From Methanosarcina sp. MSH10X1 (GTDB taxonomy: Archaea; Halobacteriota; Methanosarcinia; Methanosarcinales; Methanosarcinaceae): a stretch of 64,000 nt of DNA. Under the pieces are notes generated by a model that had not been told where the DNA came from, did not search any database, and worked only from the letters and a program-made list of their open reading frames with translations. Numbering within the stretch: position 1 is the stretch's first letter; each line of letters opens with the position of its first letter. Position numbers and translations under genes: made by a program. This document shows positions 34,505-43,704 of this stretch, piece after piece. The stretch is from the NCBI RefSeq assembly GCF_004099695.1, contig NZ_SCHL01000005.1:1-64000 (forward strand). Reading direction: 5' to 3'.

Positions 34505-36859
34505 TTAATTAAGCCTGATGTCCTGTATAGCAACACTTAAGTCTCTGGTATCCTCGGGGTTCGAATCTGCCAGATCGCAGGGCTTATTACTGCCTTCAAC
34601 AGTTGCGAGCTTGATAAGGTTCATTCCTTTCTCAAGATTTACAGCCGACTCTACGGTCACAAAACTGGTTGGTATCATGTTTGTAGAGACCGGGTTCACG
34701 TTTCCATTTACATATACCTCCAGGGTTCTTTGACAGTAAAAGCTTTCAGCCTTCATACTGAGGGTTGTATTCATATTTTTATCAGAGTATATGTAAAGAG
34801 TAGAGCTATTTCCCATCCACCTTGTGGGTTTGTTGTCCCAGTATTCTACAGTGTAAAAACCATCCCTCAAGACTATTGAACCTCTCTCAGGCTTTAATAT
34901 ATAAACCGAATTAACAGTTTCTTCTGTAGTTGCAGTGGAGAGAGGGCTTAATAAATACGTTTTAGCCTCTATTTTTTTGCTATTAAAGTCAACCAGCCTA
35001 TCGGGAGTGTAACAATAAGTATCAAAAAGAAGGAAGGTCCTATCTTCGGTAGAATTAAAATAATTAGAGTGAATATCTTTAACTGTTATATTATCTTTCA
35101 CCCAGGCGAATTTCCCTATATCGTATCCACTTCCGTAGTAAAAGGGCCAGTGGGTATATACTACTTCGGGACTCTGTTCCTGAAGTTCTTTATATCCTTC
35201 CGCACGAAGATTCCCCGAATTAGCATAATAAAACGTCGAATTTGTTGCAATTATGAAGTTAAATATCAGGGTTAGGGCGAGGACTAGAAGAACAATATGT
35301 TTACTTTTTTCAGAGTAAACCTTCGATCCGACTATTTTTGAAATGCCTGAGGAAAACAGAATTATTAAAGCCGGCATGGCAGGCATTAAGTATCTGAAAT
35401 CCAGGACACTGACATCAAGCAGGGGTTTCAAACCGTAGTCGATTACCCTGCCGTTGATTATGAAAAAGGCAGTTAAGGAAGCAGCCCAGATTAACATTGC
35501 TACTCCCCTCTTATCAATACTGATTTCAGTCTGGCGTAAACTGATGGAGACCAGTAAACACATTACTGACAATCCCAGCAGGATATAGTATGGTACGTAA
35601 TTTCCCCAGGGAAAAAGAGGAAATGAGAAAATTAGTTTGCTGGGATAGTTTTCAGAGATTATTAGTAACAGAATCTGAATTAATAACAATGCATAGAGGA
35701 ACATCTCACTCTTTTTCTCGGTTTTCAAGAACGCAAATACCGATAGAAAAAATATTCCGGTGTAAATATATTGTGCGATTTCGTGCCTTAAAAATCCTGC
35801 CCATATTGCTACGGTGTCTCCTCCAAAAGTCAATGGGGTAATAACTGAGAATTCGGCCATTATTGCTGAGTAATACATCACTTTAAAATAGTAAAGTACA
35901 GAGATCAAAAGCATAAAACCGATTGATATCAGGGCTTTTCGATCTACCCGATGGTATATAAAGAGACAGGCTAAAATTGCAGGAAATAATACAAGACCGG
36001 GATCCTTCGTTCCATAGGAAATAAAGGCAAAAATCAGAGATGAATAAAAGAACCGATCAGATCCGGTATTAAGGTACTTAAACAAAAAGAAGAAGGTTAT
36101 TATCACAAAGGACGTAAAGGGCATATCAAGATAAGCCCATTTATTAACCAGGAAGAACGCCGGAAAGGTAAGAGAGACTAACAGGGCTATGAATGCCGTG
36201 AAATCGTCATATAACTCTCTGGAAATAGCATATATTCCAAAAATTCCGCAAATACCCAGGGACATATTTATTAAATGTGTTAGGGTTTCGGATTCTCCAA
36301 ACAGCCTGTAAAATCCTCCCCATATAAGATACAGGAAGGAATGCCTTTCTTCCGTGCTGCCAAAATAGGAATGGGTAAGATAATATTTGGAGCGTACGAC
36401 ATGCTGTACCGCGTCCCAGCGGTACGCAAAGTCAAAACCCCAGAACCAGGTAACTAAAAGTGAGAATAGAAGAGTAAAAAATATGACTTTCGACCGTGTT
36501 TTGTAATACCTGTATATGCATAAAGAAAGTATCGGAATTACCAGGAATTTCAACAAATTTAGCGCATGAAGCAGCTGGTAATTTTTGAAATAGTGTCCTG
36601 CAAATAAGGATAAGAAAAAGCCTGAACATATAATTGCAAGAATTATATCAAAATAATGCGTTTCCGGCAATTTATTATACTGGCGTGTAGATGTTTGATT
36701 GCCATATATTTGATTATCTAGCTGATTATCTAGCTGATTATCTAGCTGATTATCTAACTGATTATCTAACTGATTATCTAGCTGATTATCTAACTGATTA
36801 TCTGCCTGGTTGTCTACCCGGCTGTCTGCCTGATTAGCCCGACTGCATATTTGATTCAA
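34505..36859 (-). CDS. PMT/ArnT-like membrane glycosyltransferase with C-terminal module
   Basis: 784 residues. After a repetitive N-terminus (about residues 16-50, DNQL repeats) come about eleven membrane helices with GFDFAYRWDAVQHV in the first external loop, where GT39/GT83 enzymes carry their catalytic acidic residues. These use polyprenyl-phosphate sugars on the outer face. Residues about 657-784 form a soluble beta module starting RDGFYTVEYWDNKPTRW and ending TRDLSVAIQDIRLN, matching the insert in the GT4 at 31653. No Met lies between the repeat tract and the first helix, so the repeats are probably translated, unless a TTG just before the helix is used. Confidence 0.82.
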   Translation of the reverse strand: MNQICSRANQADSRVDNQADNQLDNQLDNQLDNQLDNQLDNQLDNQLDNQIYGNQTSTRQYNKLPETHYFDIILAIICSGFFLSLFAGHYFKNYQLLHALNLLKFLVIPILSLCIYRYYKTRSKVIFFTLLFSLLVTWFWGFDFAYRWDAVQHVVRSKYYLTHSYFGSTEERHSFLYLIWGGFYRLFGESETLTHLINMSLGICGIFGIYAISRELYDDFTAFIALLVSLTFPAFFLVNKWAYLDMPFTSFVIITFFFLFKYLNTGSDRFFYSSLIFAFISYGTKDPGLVLFPAILACLFIYHRVDRKALISIGFMLLISVLYYFKVMYYSAIMAEFSVITPLTFGGDTVAIWAGFLRHEIAQYIYTGIFFLSVFAFLKTEKKSEMFLYALLLIQILLLIISENYPSKLIFSFPLFPWGNYVPYYILLGLSVMCLLVSISLRQTEISIDKRGVAMLIWAASLTAFFIINGRVIDYGLKPLLDVSVLDFRYLMPAMPALIILFSSGISKIVGSKVYSEKSKHIVLLVLALTLIFNFIIATNSTFYYANSGNLRAEGYKELQEQSPEVVYTHWPFYYGSGYDIGKFAWVKDNITVKDIHSNYFNSTEDRTFLLFDTYCYTPDRLVDFNSKKIEAKTYLLSPLSTATTEETVNSVYILKPERGSIVLRDGFYTVEYWDNKPTRWMGNSSTLYIYSDKNMNTTLSMKAESFYCQRTLEVYVNGNVNPVSTNMIPTSFVTVESAVNLEKGMNLIKLATVEGSNKPCDLADSNPEDTRDLSVAIQDIRLN
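36711..36830. repeat. 12-bp coding tandem repeat (DNQL repeats)
   Basis: About ten units of TGATTATCTAGC, with C/A change near the end and diverged copies toward 36830. Read on the minus strand each unit gives Asp-Asn-Gln-Leu. All are in frame within the cytoplasmic N-terminus of the PMT-like protein. Confidence 0.88.
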
Positions 36860-37069
36860 TAAACTCTTATAAAAATCTAACTCTCCCAGTTAACTCTCCC
36901 CTTAGTTTTTCTTTCCTGATATAAACCTGCCAGCACCGCACTTTTGGAACTTAATTGCTAATACCTGGATTTCAGGAATAAACATTTGAGCGGCATGTTT
37001 CAAAAATTTATCTCTTGTTTAAAACCAGTCTTATTTCCTGTATTACACATTTCCAGTACCAGACCTGTT

Positions 37070-37678
37070 TTACTTCCTGCACAGTACCATTGTCCAGGGG
37101 AAGGGCTTCCGCACCTCTAAAACCTTAAAATATTTTCCTACTAGTTTCACGAATTCTTCCGAACTCCAGTTCTGGACATGTTCAATATCATTCCCAAAAC
37201 GTTTCAGGTTTTTACCTCTTAGGAAGTTCATGGTGCGAAAATAAGGCTCATTGGGTACACTGAGCAGGCAATAATCCCTGGACACCCGCCGGATTTCCTT
37301 AAGAGCCGAATCCGGTTTCTCCAGGTGTTCCAGAATCTCGGTTGCGATAGCAAGGTCAAAACTATCTTTTTTGAATGAAAGTTCATATACGCTTCCTGCA
37401 CACAGGTTGCAGTTCCGATTTCTATCCCTTGCAAGCTTAAGTGCGTTTTTAGAAATATCCACGCCTGTAACATCAGGCAGGTCGAGACAGTTAATGATAA
37501 ATCCTTCCCCGCAACCAATGTCGATAACTTTGTTTATGTTATCCAGCGGGGCTATCGCAGCTTTCAGGTTTTCCGTAAAATTAGATATAACCATACCCAT
37601 AAGCGGATTTCTGGAATTGTACTTTTTATAATTTCCACTTCGCAAGTCCGGATTTATCGGATTGTCCACCTTATTCAT
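37070..37678 (-). CDS. Class I SAM-dependent methyltransferase
   Basis: 202 residues, ATG at 37678. Motif I is VIDIGCGEGFIINCL, followed by GVDISKNALKLA and IATEILEHLEKPDSALKEI. This is a small Methyltransf_11-type enzyme with no membrane segment. Its place among glycosyltransferase genes suggests a sugar or lipid-carrier methyltransferase. It is separated from the PMT-like gene by a 210-base gap and from the flippase-like gene by a repeat region, so it may have its own promoter. Confidence 0.85.
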   Translation of the reverse strand: MNKVDNPINPDLRSGNYKKYNSRNPLMGMVISNFTENLKAAIAPLDNINKVIDIGCGEGFIINCLDLPDVTGVDISKNALKLARDRNRNCNLCAGSVYELSFKKDSFDLAIATEILEHLEKPDSALKEIRRVSRDYCLLSVPNEPYFRTMNFLRGKNLKRFGNDIEHVQNWSSEEFVKLVGKYFKVLEVRKPFPWTMVLCRK

Positions 37679-37767
37679 TTATCTCCCACCGAGTTAAATT
37701 CAGCCCTATCTTTATTATAATTTCAGATTTTTTACTCCTATCTGCGCCCAGTGATTCTAAATTAAGT

Positions 37768-37907
37768 CTCGATATGGTCAAGTGTCTTACTTCTATCGAT
37801 TCTTGATACTGGTTAAGTGTTTTAATTCTATCGATTCTTGATACCGGTTAAGTGTCTTACTTCTATCGATTCTTGATACCGGTTAAGTGTCTTACTTCTA
37901 TCGGTTC
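37768..37907. repeat. 35-bp tandem repeat, four copies
   Basis: The unit begins TTGATACCGGTTAAGTG and ends TACTTCTATCGATTC. Copies start at 37768 (diverged), 37803, 37838 and 37873, exactly 35 bases apart. The gap 37679-37940 around it holds no gene I can support. Confidence 0.88.
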
Positions 37908-37940
37908 CTTTTTCTGTTTTATAATTATTTACCAGGCTTT

Positions 37941-38843
37941 TCAGGACCGCTTTTTTAGAGTGAGCAGGAATCCGAAAAGTGCCGGAGATAGTGACGTCAG
38001 AAGATAAAGAACTACAGGACAGGAAAACCCGTAAGCTGCGTTCTCATCCAGCATATTGAAAATCGTGACGCTCACAAATTCTCGAATCCCAAAGCCTGAT
38101 ATTGATATAGGAAAATTGCCTAAAACTACGATTATTGGCAGAGAAAAGGTAAGAACGTTATTTAAAGCCGGGCTCAGGGATTTTATTACTATCCAGTATA
38201 CTATCAGGTTTAGCAAATAATATCCTAAAGTCAACGAAAAAACCGTGAGAAGAACTTTTCTATTTTTTGTAATTTCCCTCATGGTTTTGATGTAATTTTC
38301 CTTATGTTCTTGCTTCTTGAAAAACATATTAAAAAAAGCAGACACTGCTTTTTCGTTTGTAATAACGACTATTCCAGCGATGGAAAGTGACATTACAAAC
38401 GTCATCAGATAAATTAAATTCCTATCTTTGAAAAAGAATACAATCGCCAGTATACTTAAGATCATCAGGCAGACAACGTCTATAATTCGGTCCATTATTA
38501 CGGTTGGTATACTTCTTGATTTCTCCGAATCCAGATAAAAAGCTCTCGAAACTTCCCCTGTCCTTCCCGGAGTGAGCGCCCCGTAGAAGGTACCTATCAG
38601 AATGATTTCCAGCGACCTGAGGATCGGAATCCTGATATCTATGCAATTAAGCAGGGTCTGCCACTTTTTCGCTTTCATCAGGTACATGAGAACAACAAAA
38701 GGCAGGGAGAATGAGAGCAAAACCAGGTTCACTTCAGTAAACACTTCGTAGATAGCTTTTACATCGAGTTTACTTAACAGATACGAAAGCAACCCCACGC
38801 TAACTACAAATTTACCTGCCGTTTTCCAGTTCATAGCTATCAA
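37941..38843 (-). CDS. Flippase-like membrane protein (UPF0104/LPG synthetase TM family)
   Basis: 300 residues with seven or eight membrane helices and the family's LTPGRTGEVSRAFYLDSEKSRS cytosolic loop and ISGFGIRE segment. In Haloferax AglD a GT2 domain and a domain of this family are fused. Here the GT2 gene immediately upstream overlaps it by 32 bases, giving a split version. A role in moving or using lipid-linked sugars is inference. Confidence 0.85.
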   Translation of the reverse strand: MIAMNWKTAGKFVVSVGLLSYLLSKLDVKAIYEVFTEVNLVLLSFSLPFVVLMYLMKAKKWQTLLNCIDIRIPILRSLEIILIGTFYGALTPGRTGEVSRAFYLDSEKSRSIPTVIMDRIIDVVCLMILSILAIVFFFKDRNLIYLMTFVMSLSIAGIVVITNEKAVSAFFNMFFKKQEHKENYIKTMREITKNRKVLLTVFSLTLGYYLLNLIVYWIVIKSLSPALNNVLTFSLPIIVVLGNFPISISGFGIREFVSVTIFNMLDENAAYGFSCPVVLYLLTSLSPALFGFLLTLKKRS

Positions 38844-39777
38844 ACTTTATGATATAATCATCGTTGTTTCTGGTGTTTGTGATCAATTCTCCGATCAATC
38901 CCAGGGAGACAAATTGGGCTCCTATAACTGTGAGCAATATCCCAAGCATAAGAAGAGGCCTGTCCCCAATTGGCGTACCTGTGATCCATAATAGGAGAAG
39001 GTACAGGGAAATAGCTATCCCTGAAAAACTCAGAACCAGACCTATGCCGCCGAACATGTGCAAAGGTCTCTTCTTGTATAGCATTAAAAATGTGACTGTC
39101 ATCAGGTCAAGACAGCCTTTCAGAAGCCTTTCAACTCCATATTTTGACTTTCCGTGGATTCTCGGATGGTGCTCGACCTCTATCTCCCCGACAGAATAAC
39201 CTTTCCAGTGAGCCAGAGCCGGGATATAGCGGTGAAAATCCCCATATAAGCTTATATTTTTTACAACTTCTCTTCGGTATCCTTTGTACCCGCAGTTGAA
39301 ATCATTAATTTTAACTCCTGTAATAAGGCGGGTTAATTTATTGAAGCATTTTGAAGGAAAGGTTTTTGATAGAGGGTCTTGCCTTTTGACCTTCCAGCCA
39401 GAAACCATATCAAACTCTTTCAGTTTCTCAAGAAATCTTGGGATTTCTTTGGGGTCGTCCTGCAGGTCTCCATCCAGAGTAATAACAAACTCTCCTCTAG
39501 ATTTTCTAAACCCGCAGGAGAGAGCTGCGGCTTTCCCATAATTCCGCTGAAATCTCACAATTCTTATATTACTGTTCTGAATTGCTTTTATTTCCTGGAA
39601 AGTATTGTCGGTCGATCCGTCGTCGACGAAAATTATCTCATATGTTCGGTCCAATTCCGAAAGAATGCTGTACAGATTCTCATAGAGCTCAACTATATTT
39701 TCCTCTTCATCATAAACCGGAATTATAATCGAAAGATCAGGCTTATTGAATATATTGTCGTCTTGAATTGAATACAT
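38812..39777 (-). CDS. GT2 polyprenyl-phosphate sugar transferase (DPM/GtrB-like)
   Basis: 321 residues. The GT-A domain (1-235) has SIIIPVYDEEENI, IFVDDGSTDNT and a TLDGDLQDDP metal site. Two C-terminal membrane helices (about 240-305) make it GtrB-like. It should transfer a sugar from a nucleotide donor to dolichyl phosphate on the inner face. The reading frame overlaps the flippase-like gene that follows, so the two proteins are probably made together. The PMT-like transferase at 34505-36859 is a plausible user of its product. Confidence 0.9.
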   Translation of the reverse strand: MYSIQDDNIFNKPDLSIIIPVYDEEENIVELYENLYSILSELDRTYEIIFVDDGSTDNTFQEIKAIQNSNIRIVRFQRNYGKAAALSCGFRKSRGEFVITLDGDLQDDPKEIPRFLEKLKEFDMVSGWKVKRQDPLSKTFPSKCFNKLTRLITGVKINDFNCGYKGYRREVVKNISLYGDFHRYIPALAHWKGYSVGEIEVEHHPRIHGKSKYGVERLLKGCLDLMTVTFLMLYKKRPLHMFGGIGLVLSFSGIAISLYLLLLWITGTPIGDRPLLMLGILLTVIGAQFVSLGLIGELITNTRNNDDYIIKFDSYELENGR

Positions 39778-40315
39778 TGTTGGAAAGTTAGTTGGAACTT
39801 CTATAGTATAAACTTCTCTATTTTTTAATTGATCTCTCGAACCGTACGTAACATCTCCCCCACAACCTTGAAAAGTATTACTGATATAACTATTTCTCCG
39901 AAAGCCGCATTCGAAATAAATCAGGTCTTCAATAGTCCAGACTGCCAGGATAGCCTAAAAACAGCATATTCAGGTTACTGACAAATGGGCTATTAACTTA
40001 CTCCCGTCTCCGTACTCCCCTCTAATAATATGAATAGGAATTTAACTACTTTTCTTATAAAAGTTAGGATTTAATTAATTTCTTTATGAAAGTAAGGTAA
40101 ACTGATTTTATCATACAGTTCAACTAGCTGAATTTGCATGAAAGCTAAGAATAACTGGCTTTATTTTCAAGTTTTGAGTATCTTGTTTTTCTAATAAATT
40201 GCAAATTCTAACTTCTATAAGATAACCTGAGTTCATTATTTCCTGTGAAAAAATGTACTCCTGATCGTTTTACTGATATTTCCCATCATTCCGAGAAAGG
40301 CAAGCGGATACGAAT
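39778..40315. other. AT-rich gene-free stretch
   Basis: About 540 bases between two minus-strand genes. AT-rich with several TATA-like runs near 40030-40110, likely including the promoter of the GT2/flippase pair and the end of the upstream operon. I see no repeat or gene in it. Confidence 0.4.
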
Positions 40316-41485
40316 TTAAGATTTTTTCATATAATCGTCATAAACTAAATCAATTTTTTCCACTATTTCTTCCCAGTCATAATTTTCAGCTTTCCGGAAT
40401 GCGGCTTCCGAGATCTTTCTATATTCCGGGTTGTTCCTGATTATTTTTTGTATAGCCTTTGCAATTTCTCCCTCTTCCGGTTCCACAACAAGCCCGTCCA
40501 TTCCGTTTTCAACCAGTCCCTGTGCGGCATTGTACTTCGCCTCCACAGTCACTACAGGCACCCCGCAGGCAAAAGCCTCTATAACAACCATCCCGAAGCC
40601 TTCGCGGCTTGAAGGCAGTACAAGTACCTTCGAAGCCTTGATTTTCCCTATCAGAGCCCCGTACTCCTGAAAGCCCGCAAACTCGATGTTCCCGCAAACT
40701 CCGGTCCTCTTTGCAAGTTCAACCAGTTCTGTCTTTTCAGGCCCGTCTCCAACAACACAGCATCTGATTTCCGGAAAAGCGGCTTTAAGGACGGCTACAG
40801 CTTTAATCAGCATGTCGACATTTTTTTCCTTTATAAGCCTGCCTGCAAAAATAATATCGTATTTCTTATCCTCAAGTCCTCCAGGAGTTTTTCCGGTTTC
40901 GGGCTCAATCGCGGTAATCCTTTCAAGATCTATCCCATTGGGGACGACTGCAATCCTTTCTCCGGAAACCCCGAGTTTATCAAGCCTGTCCTTTGTCCAG
41001 CCCGAAACCGCAATATTATTCGCTGATAATTTGGAAACCGCTTTTTCTACCAGCTGCCCGAAAAACCCCGCCTTCCCTAAATATTCATACCAGTAATCAT
41101 TCCATACTTCATGCCAGGTAAGCACTAACCGGGCTTCTTTCAGGATTGAGACCGCTTTTGCGGTAAAACAGGAAAAATAAGGAAATACGCTCACATCTAT
41201 AAGGTCAAAGTTTTCTTTCCTTAGCTCAGGGAACAATTCCACAGCGAAGATTATTGCTTCGGAAATTGAACGCCTGCCGTTTACATACAGATTTCGAGCT
41301 TTGCAGACGCCGTGAAGGGTCATGCCTTCGTACTCAAAGGTATCTTCGCCTTCCCACCATTTAATTCCGAAAATATGTACTTCATGCCCCCTGGCCGAGA
41401 GCCGCTTTCCCAGCTCGTGGATGCGCATTTCTGCGCCGCCTTTGACCCATGGGTAGACAGCATCGTATACAAAGGCGATTTTCAT
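40316..41485 (-). CDS. Glycosyltransferase, GT4 family
   Basis: 389 residues, ATG at 41485. The start KIAFVYDAVYPWVKGGAEMRIHELGKRL is the classic GT-B Gly-rich loop, and the C-terminal half has SSREGFGMVVIEAFACGVPVVT (E-x7-E). It lies eight bases after the GT2 gene stop, so the two are one transcription unit. No membrane helix is present. It probably extends a lipid-linked glycan started by the GT2 enzyme. Confidence 0.92.
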   Translation of the reverse strand: MKIAFVYDAVYPWVKGGAEMRIHELGKRLSARGHEVHIFGIKWWEGEDTFEYEGMTLHGVCKARNLYVNGRRSISEAIIFAVELFPELRKENFDLIDVSVFPYFSCFTAKAVSILKEARLVLTWHEVWNDYWYEYLGKAGFFGQLVEKAVSKLSANNIAVSGWTKDRLDKLGVSGERIAVVPNGIDLERITAIEPETGKTPGGLEDKKYDIIFAGRLIKEKNVDMLIKAVAVLKAAFPEIRCCVVGDGPEKTELVELAKRTGVCGNIEFAGFQEYGALIGKIKASKVLVLPSSREGFGMVVIEAFACGVPVVTVEAKYNAAQGLVENGMDGLVVEPEEGEIAKAIQKIIRNNPEYRKISEAAFRKAENYDWEEIVEKIDLVYDDYMKKS

Positions 41486-41493
41486 TGCATCAC

Positions 41494-42642
41494 TTACCAG
41501 TCCGTATCCACTTCGAGTAGCATTACGCTCAGGACAATTGCCGAAAAAATCATCTGCAGACCGATAAAAGCAAAAACCATTGAAATAGCTGCACTTCTCA
41601 CTTCCGAGAGAGACCCGTATCCCGAGCTGATCCAGGTGTATACTACTTTTAGCCCCAGCAGTAAGCCTGCCCCAAGAATAAGTGAGCCTGCAAGCAGCTC
41701 TTTTTCAAGGGAATGATAATTCAACCATTTTGCAGTACCGCCCCTCTTCTTAGGGTATACGCCGCGGACGATACCGTATGTTTTCATATAGCCGCCGGTA
41801 GATAGTATCTGTCCTCCGAGGATGAGAAGCATACAACCTAAAATGAAGGAATGCAGCCTGCTCTCTGCCGCATCCCCACTGAGCAGGAGAGAACCGGTTA
41901 TCAGGGCTCCAAGGACAAAAACCACTGCTCCCGGCAGAAAGAGAAACGGCAGAGGGCGGTAGAGCATCATAAATCTCATATGCCTCCAGCCGTCCTGGAA
42001 AGAACGCAGTTTGGAGGGAGCCCGGCGGGAGTAATAGGTTATGGGGACTTCTTTAATCCTCAGGCCGCATTTTGCGGCTTCGATTACCATTTCGGATGCA
42101 AGTTCCATGCCGTGCGTTTTAAGATTCATTTTTTCAAGGGCTTCTTTTGTGAAAGCCCGCATCCCGCAGTGAGCATCCGAAATTTTCGTCCTGAAAAGGA
42201 AATTCAACATTGCTGTCAGGATAGGATTGCCTATATACTGGTGCAGCCAGGGCATAGCTCCTTTTTTGATATCGCCTTTAAGCCGCGTGCCCATTATGAA
42301 ATCCGCTTCTCCTGCCATAAGGGGATCAAGGAATTTATCAAGCTCAAGCAGGTCGTAGGTATTATCGGCATCCGCAATCGCAATATAGTCTCCTTTTGCT
42401 TCAGCCAGCCCTTTAAGGTAAGCGTTTCCATACCCTTTTATCGGACCTATTACCTTTGCACCCATTGACGCTGCAATTTCTGCGGTCCGGTCCGAAGAAT
42501 TGTCAGCAATTATTATCTCCCCTTCTATACCATATTTCTTAAATATAGACTGAGCTTTCTCTATACAAATTCGGATGGTTTCTTCTTCATTCATGGAAGG
42601 CATTACGATAGAAAGAGAGGGCATGTCCAGCCTATACAGCAT
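41494..42642 (-). CDS. GT2 dolichyl-phosphate sugar synthase-like with membrane tail
   Basis: 382 residues. The GT-A domain has SIVMPSMNEEETI, IIADNSSDRTAEIAA and ADADNTYDLLELD (metal site). The C-terminal 150 residues hold four membrane helices. This matches dolichyl-phosphate-glucose-type synthases of archaea. A second ATG at 42624 gives a start directly at the first strand and may be the true one. It heads a two-gene unit with the GT4 gene. Confidence 0.88.
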   Translation of the reverse strand: MLYRLDMPSLSIVMPSMNEEETIRICIEKAQSIFKKYGIEGEIIIADNSSDRTAEIAASMGAKVIGPIKGYGNAYLKGLAEAKGDYIAIADADNTYDLLELDKFLDPLMAGEADFIMGTRLKGDIKKGAMPWLHQYIGNPILTAMLNFLFRTKISDAHCGMRAFTKEALEKMNLKTHGMELASEMVIEAAKCGLRIKEVPITYYSRRAPSKLRSFQDGWRHMRFMMLYRPLPFLFLPGAVVFVLGALITGSLLLSGDAAESRLHSFILGCMLLILGGQILSTGGYMKTYGIVRGVYPKKRGGTAKWLNYHSLEKELLAGSLILGAGLLLGLKVVYTWISSGYGSLSEVRSAAISMVFAFIGLQMIFSAIVLSVMLLEVDTDW

Positions 42643-42997
42643 ATAGACTAATAACTATTTTGATACGTATCATCTATCAGAAACCGGCATTCCTGAAATT
42701 TATTTTTTATAATTTTTCCTGGCAGGGCAAAGCAGAAAGCAGGAATTATAAACTCAGACCGTCAGAAACAGGGACGCAAGAAGCCAGAATAAAGAGGCAG
42801 AAAGTCAGGGATACAGGATTGAGGGTCAGGAATACAGGACCGGGAAAAGAAAATTAACTTCTGCTAACAAATTATATAAGGCATCACAAAGCTATTTTTA
42901 AAAAGGGATCCGGGTTTTTTCTGCGGATTATCAACCCATTCCATTATGGTTGAAACCGCTTTATCTGTATTTCAATAAGTTTTAATGGGGGATTTGA
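42643..42997. promoter_or_regulatory. Divergent promoter region upstream of wrbA
   Basis: It contains a TATA-like ATTATATAAG at 42871-42880, which would give a leader of about 90 bases for wrbA, and GGGGGATT at 42986-42993 as its ribosome binding site. The middle (42725-42850) is purine-rich with loose repeats of CAGGGATACAGGA. No gene is supported. Confidence 0.5.
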
Positions 42998-43627
42998 ATG
43001 GTTAAAGTAAGCGTGATATTCCACAGTATTTATGGTCACAACTACACAATGGCAGAAGCTGTAGCTGAAGGGGCAAGAGAGGTCGAAGGAGCCGAAGTGG
43101 AGATTTATCAGGTGCCTGAGACTCTACCATATGAGGTTCTGGAAAAGATGGGAGCAATTGAAACAAAAAATCTTTTTGCCCATATCCCTGTACTGACCAG
43201 AAGCATGTATGAAGATGTACTCGCAGGTGCAGATGCCATTATCTTCGGGACGCCAACGCGTTACGGAAATATGACTGCTCAGATGCGTACGGTTTTTGAC
43301 GGCCTTGGAGGTTTATGGAGTAGAGATGCTCTTGTCGGGAAGGTAGGAAGCGTCTTCACCTCCAGTGGAACGCAGCATGGGGGCCAGGAATCCACAATCC
43401 TCACTACGCATGTAACCCTGCTCCATCTCGGTATGATCATTGTCGGGCTCCCGTATTCAGAAACACGGCAGAGGAGGATGGACGAAATTACAGGAGGCAG
43501 CCCATACGGAGTTTCAACAATTGCAGGAGATGATAACAGCCGCCAGCCTTCAGAGAATGAGCTTGCAATGGCTCGTTATCAGGGAAAACATGTAACCCGG
43601 ATTGCAAAAAAGCTCGCCGGAAAATAA
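42998..43627 (+). CDS. wrbA: NAD(P)H:quinone oxidoreductase WrbA
   Basis: 209 residues, a flavodoxin-fold FMN enzyme that reduces quinones by two electrons. Visible motifs are SIYGHNYTMAEAVAEGA (FMN phosphate loop), GTPTRYGNMTAQMRTVFDGLGGLW and TSSGTQHGGQE, all as in WrbA. ATG at 42998 with a strong GGGGG ribosome binding site. It probably serves oxidative-stress defence. It is monocistronic, followed by a hairpin and T-rich stretch. Confidence 0.93.
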   Translation: MVKVSVIFHSIYGHNYTMAEAVAEGAREVEGAEVEIYQVPETLPYEVLEKMGAIETKNLFAHIPVLTRSMYEDVLAGADAIIFGTPTRYGNMTAQMRTVFDGLGGLWSRDALVGKVGSVFTSSGTQHGGQESTILTTHVTLLHLGMIIVGLPYSETRQRRMDEITGGSPYGVSTIAGDDNSRQPSENELAMARYQGKHVTRIAKKLAGK

Positions 43628-43654
43628 AAGGAATTTAAAAATAAAAAGATTGGA

Positions 43655-43704
43655 AAACGTCTCCCTCTGTGAGGGTGTTCTCCGGATTTTTGATTTTTTA
43701 TTTT
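43655..43704 (+). terminator. Probable terminator after wrbA
   Basis: CCCTCTGTGAGGG can form a short hairpin (five-base stem), followed within 15 bases by ATTTTTGATTTTTTATTTTA. It lies between wrbA and a converging small gene. Confidence 0.45.

Noticed and set aside
34555-34585. GGGTTCGAATCTGCC resembling a tRNA T-arm
   Set aside because: It is inside the C-terminal coding region of the PMT-like protein (minus strand), and no acceptor stem, D-arm or anticodon arm can be drawn around it.
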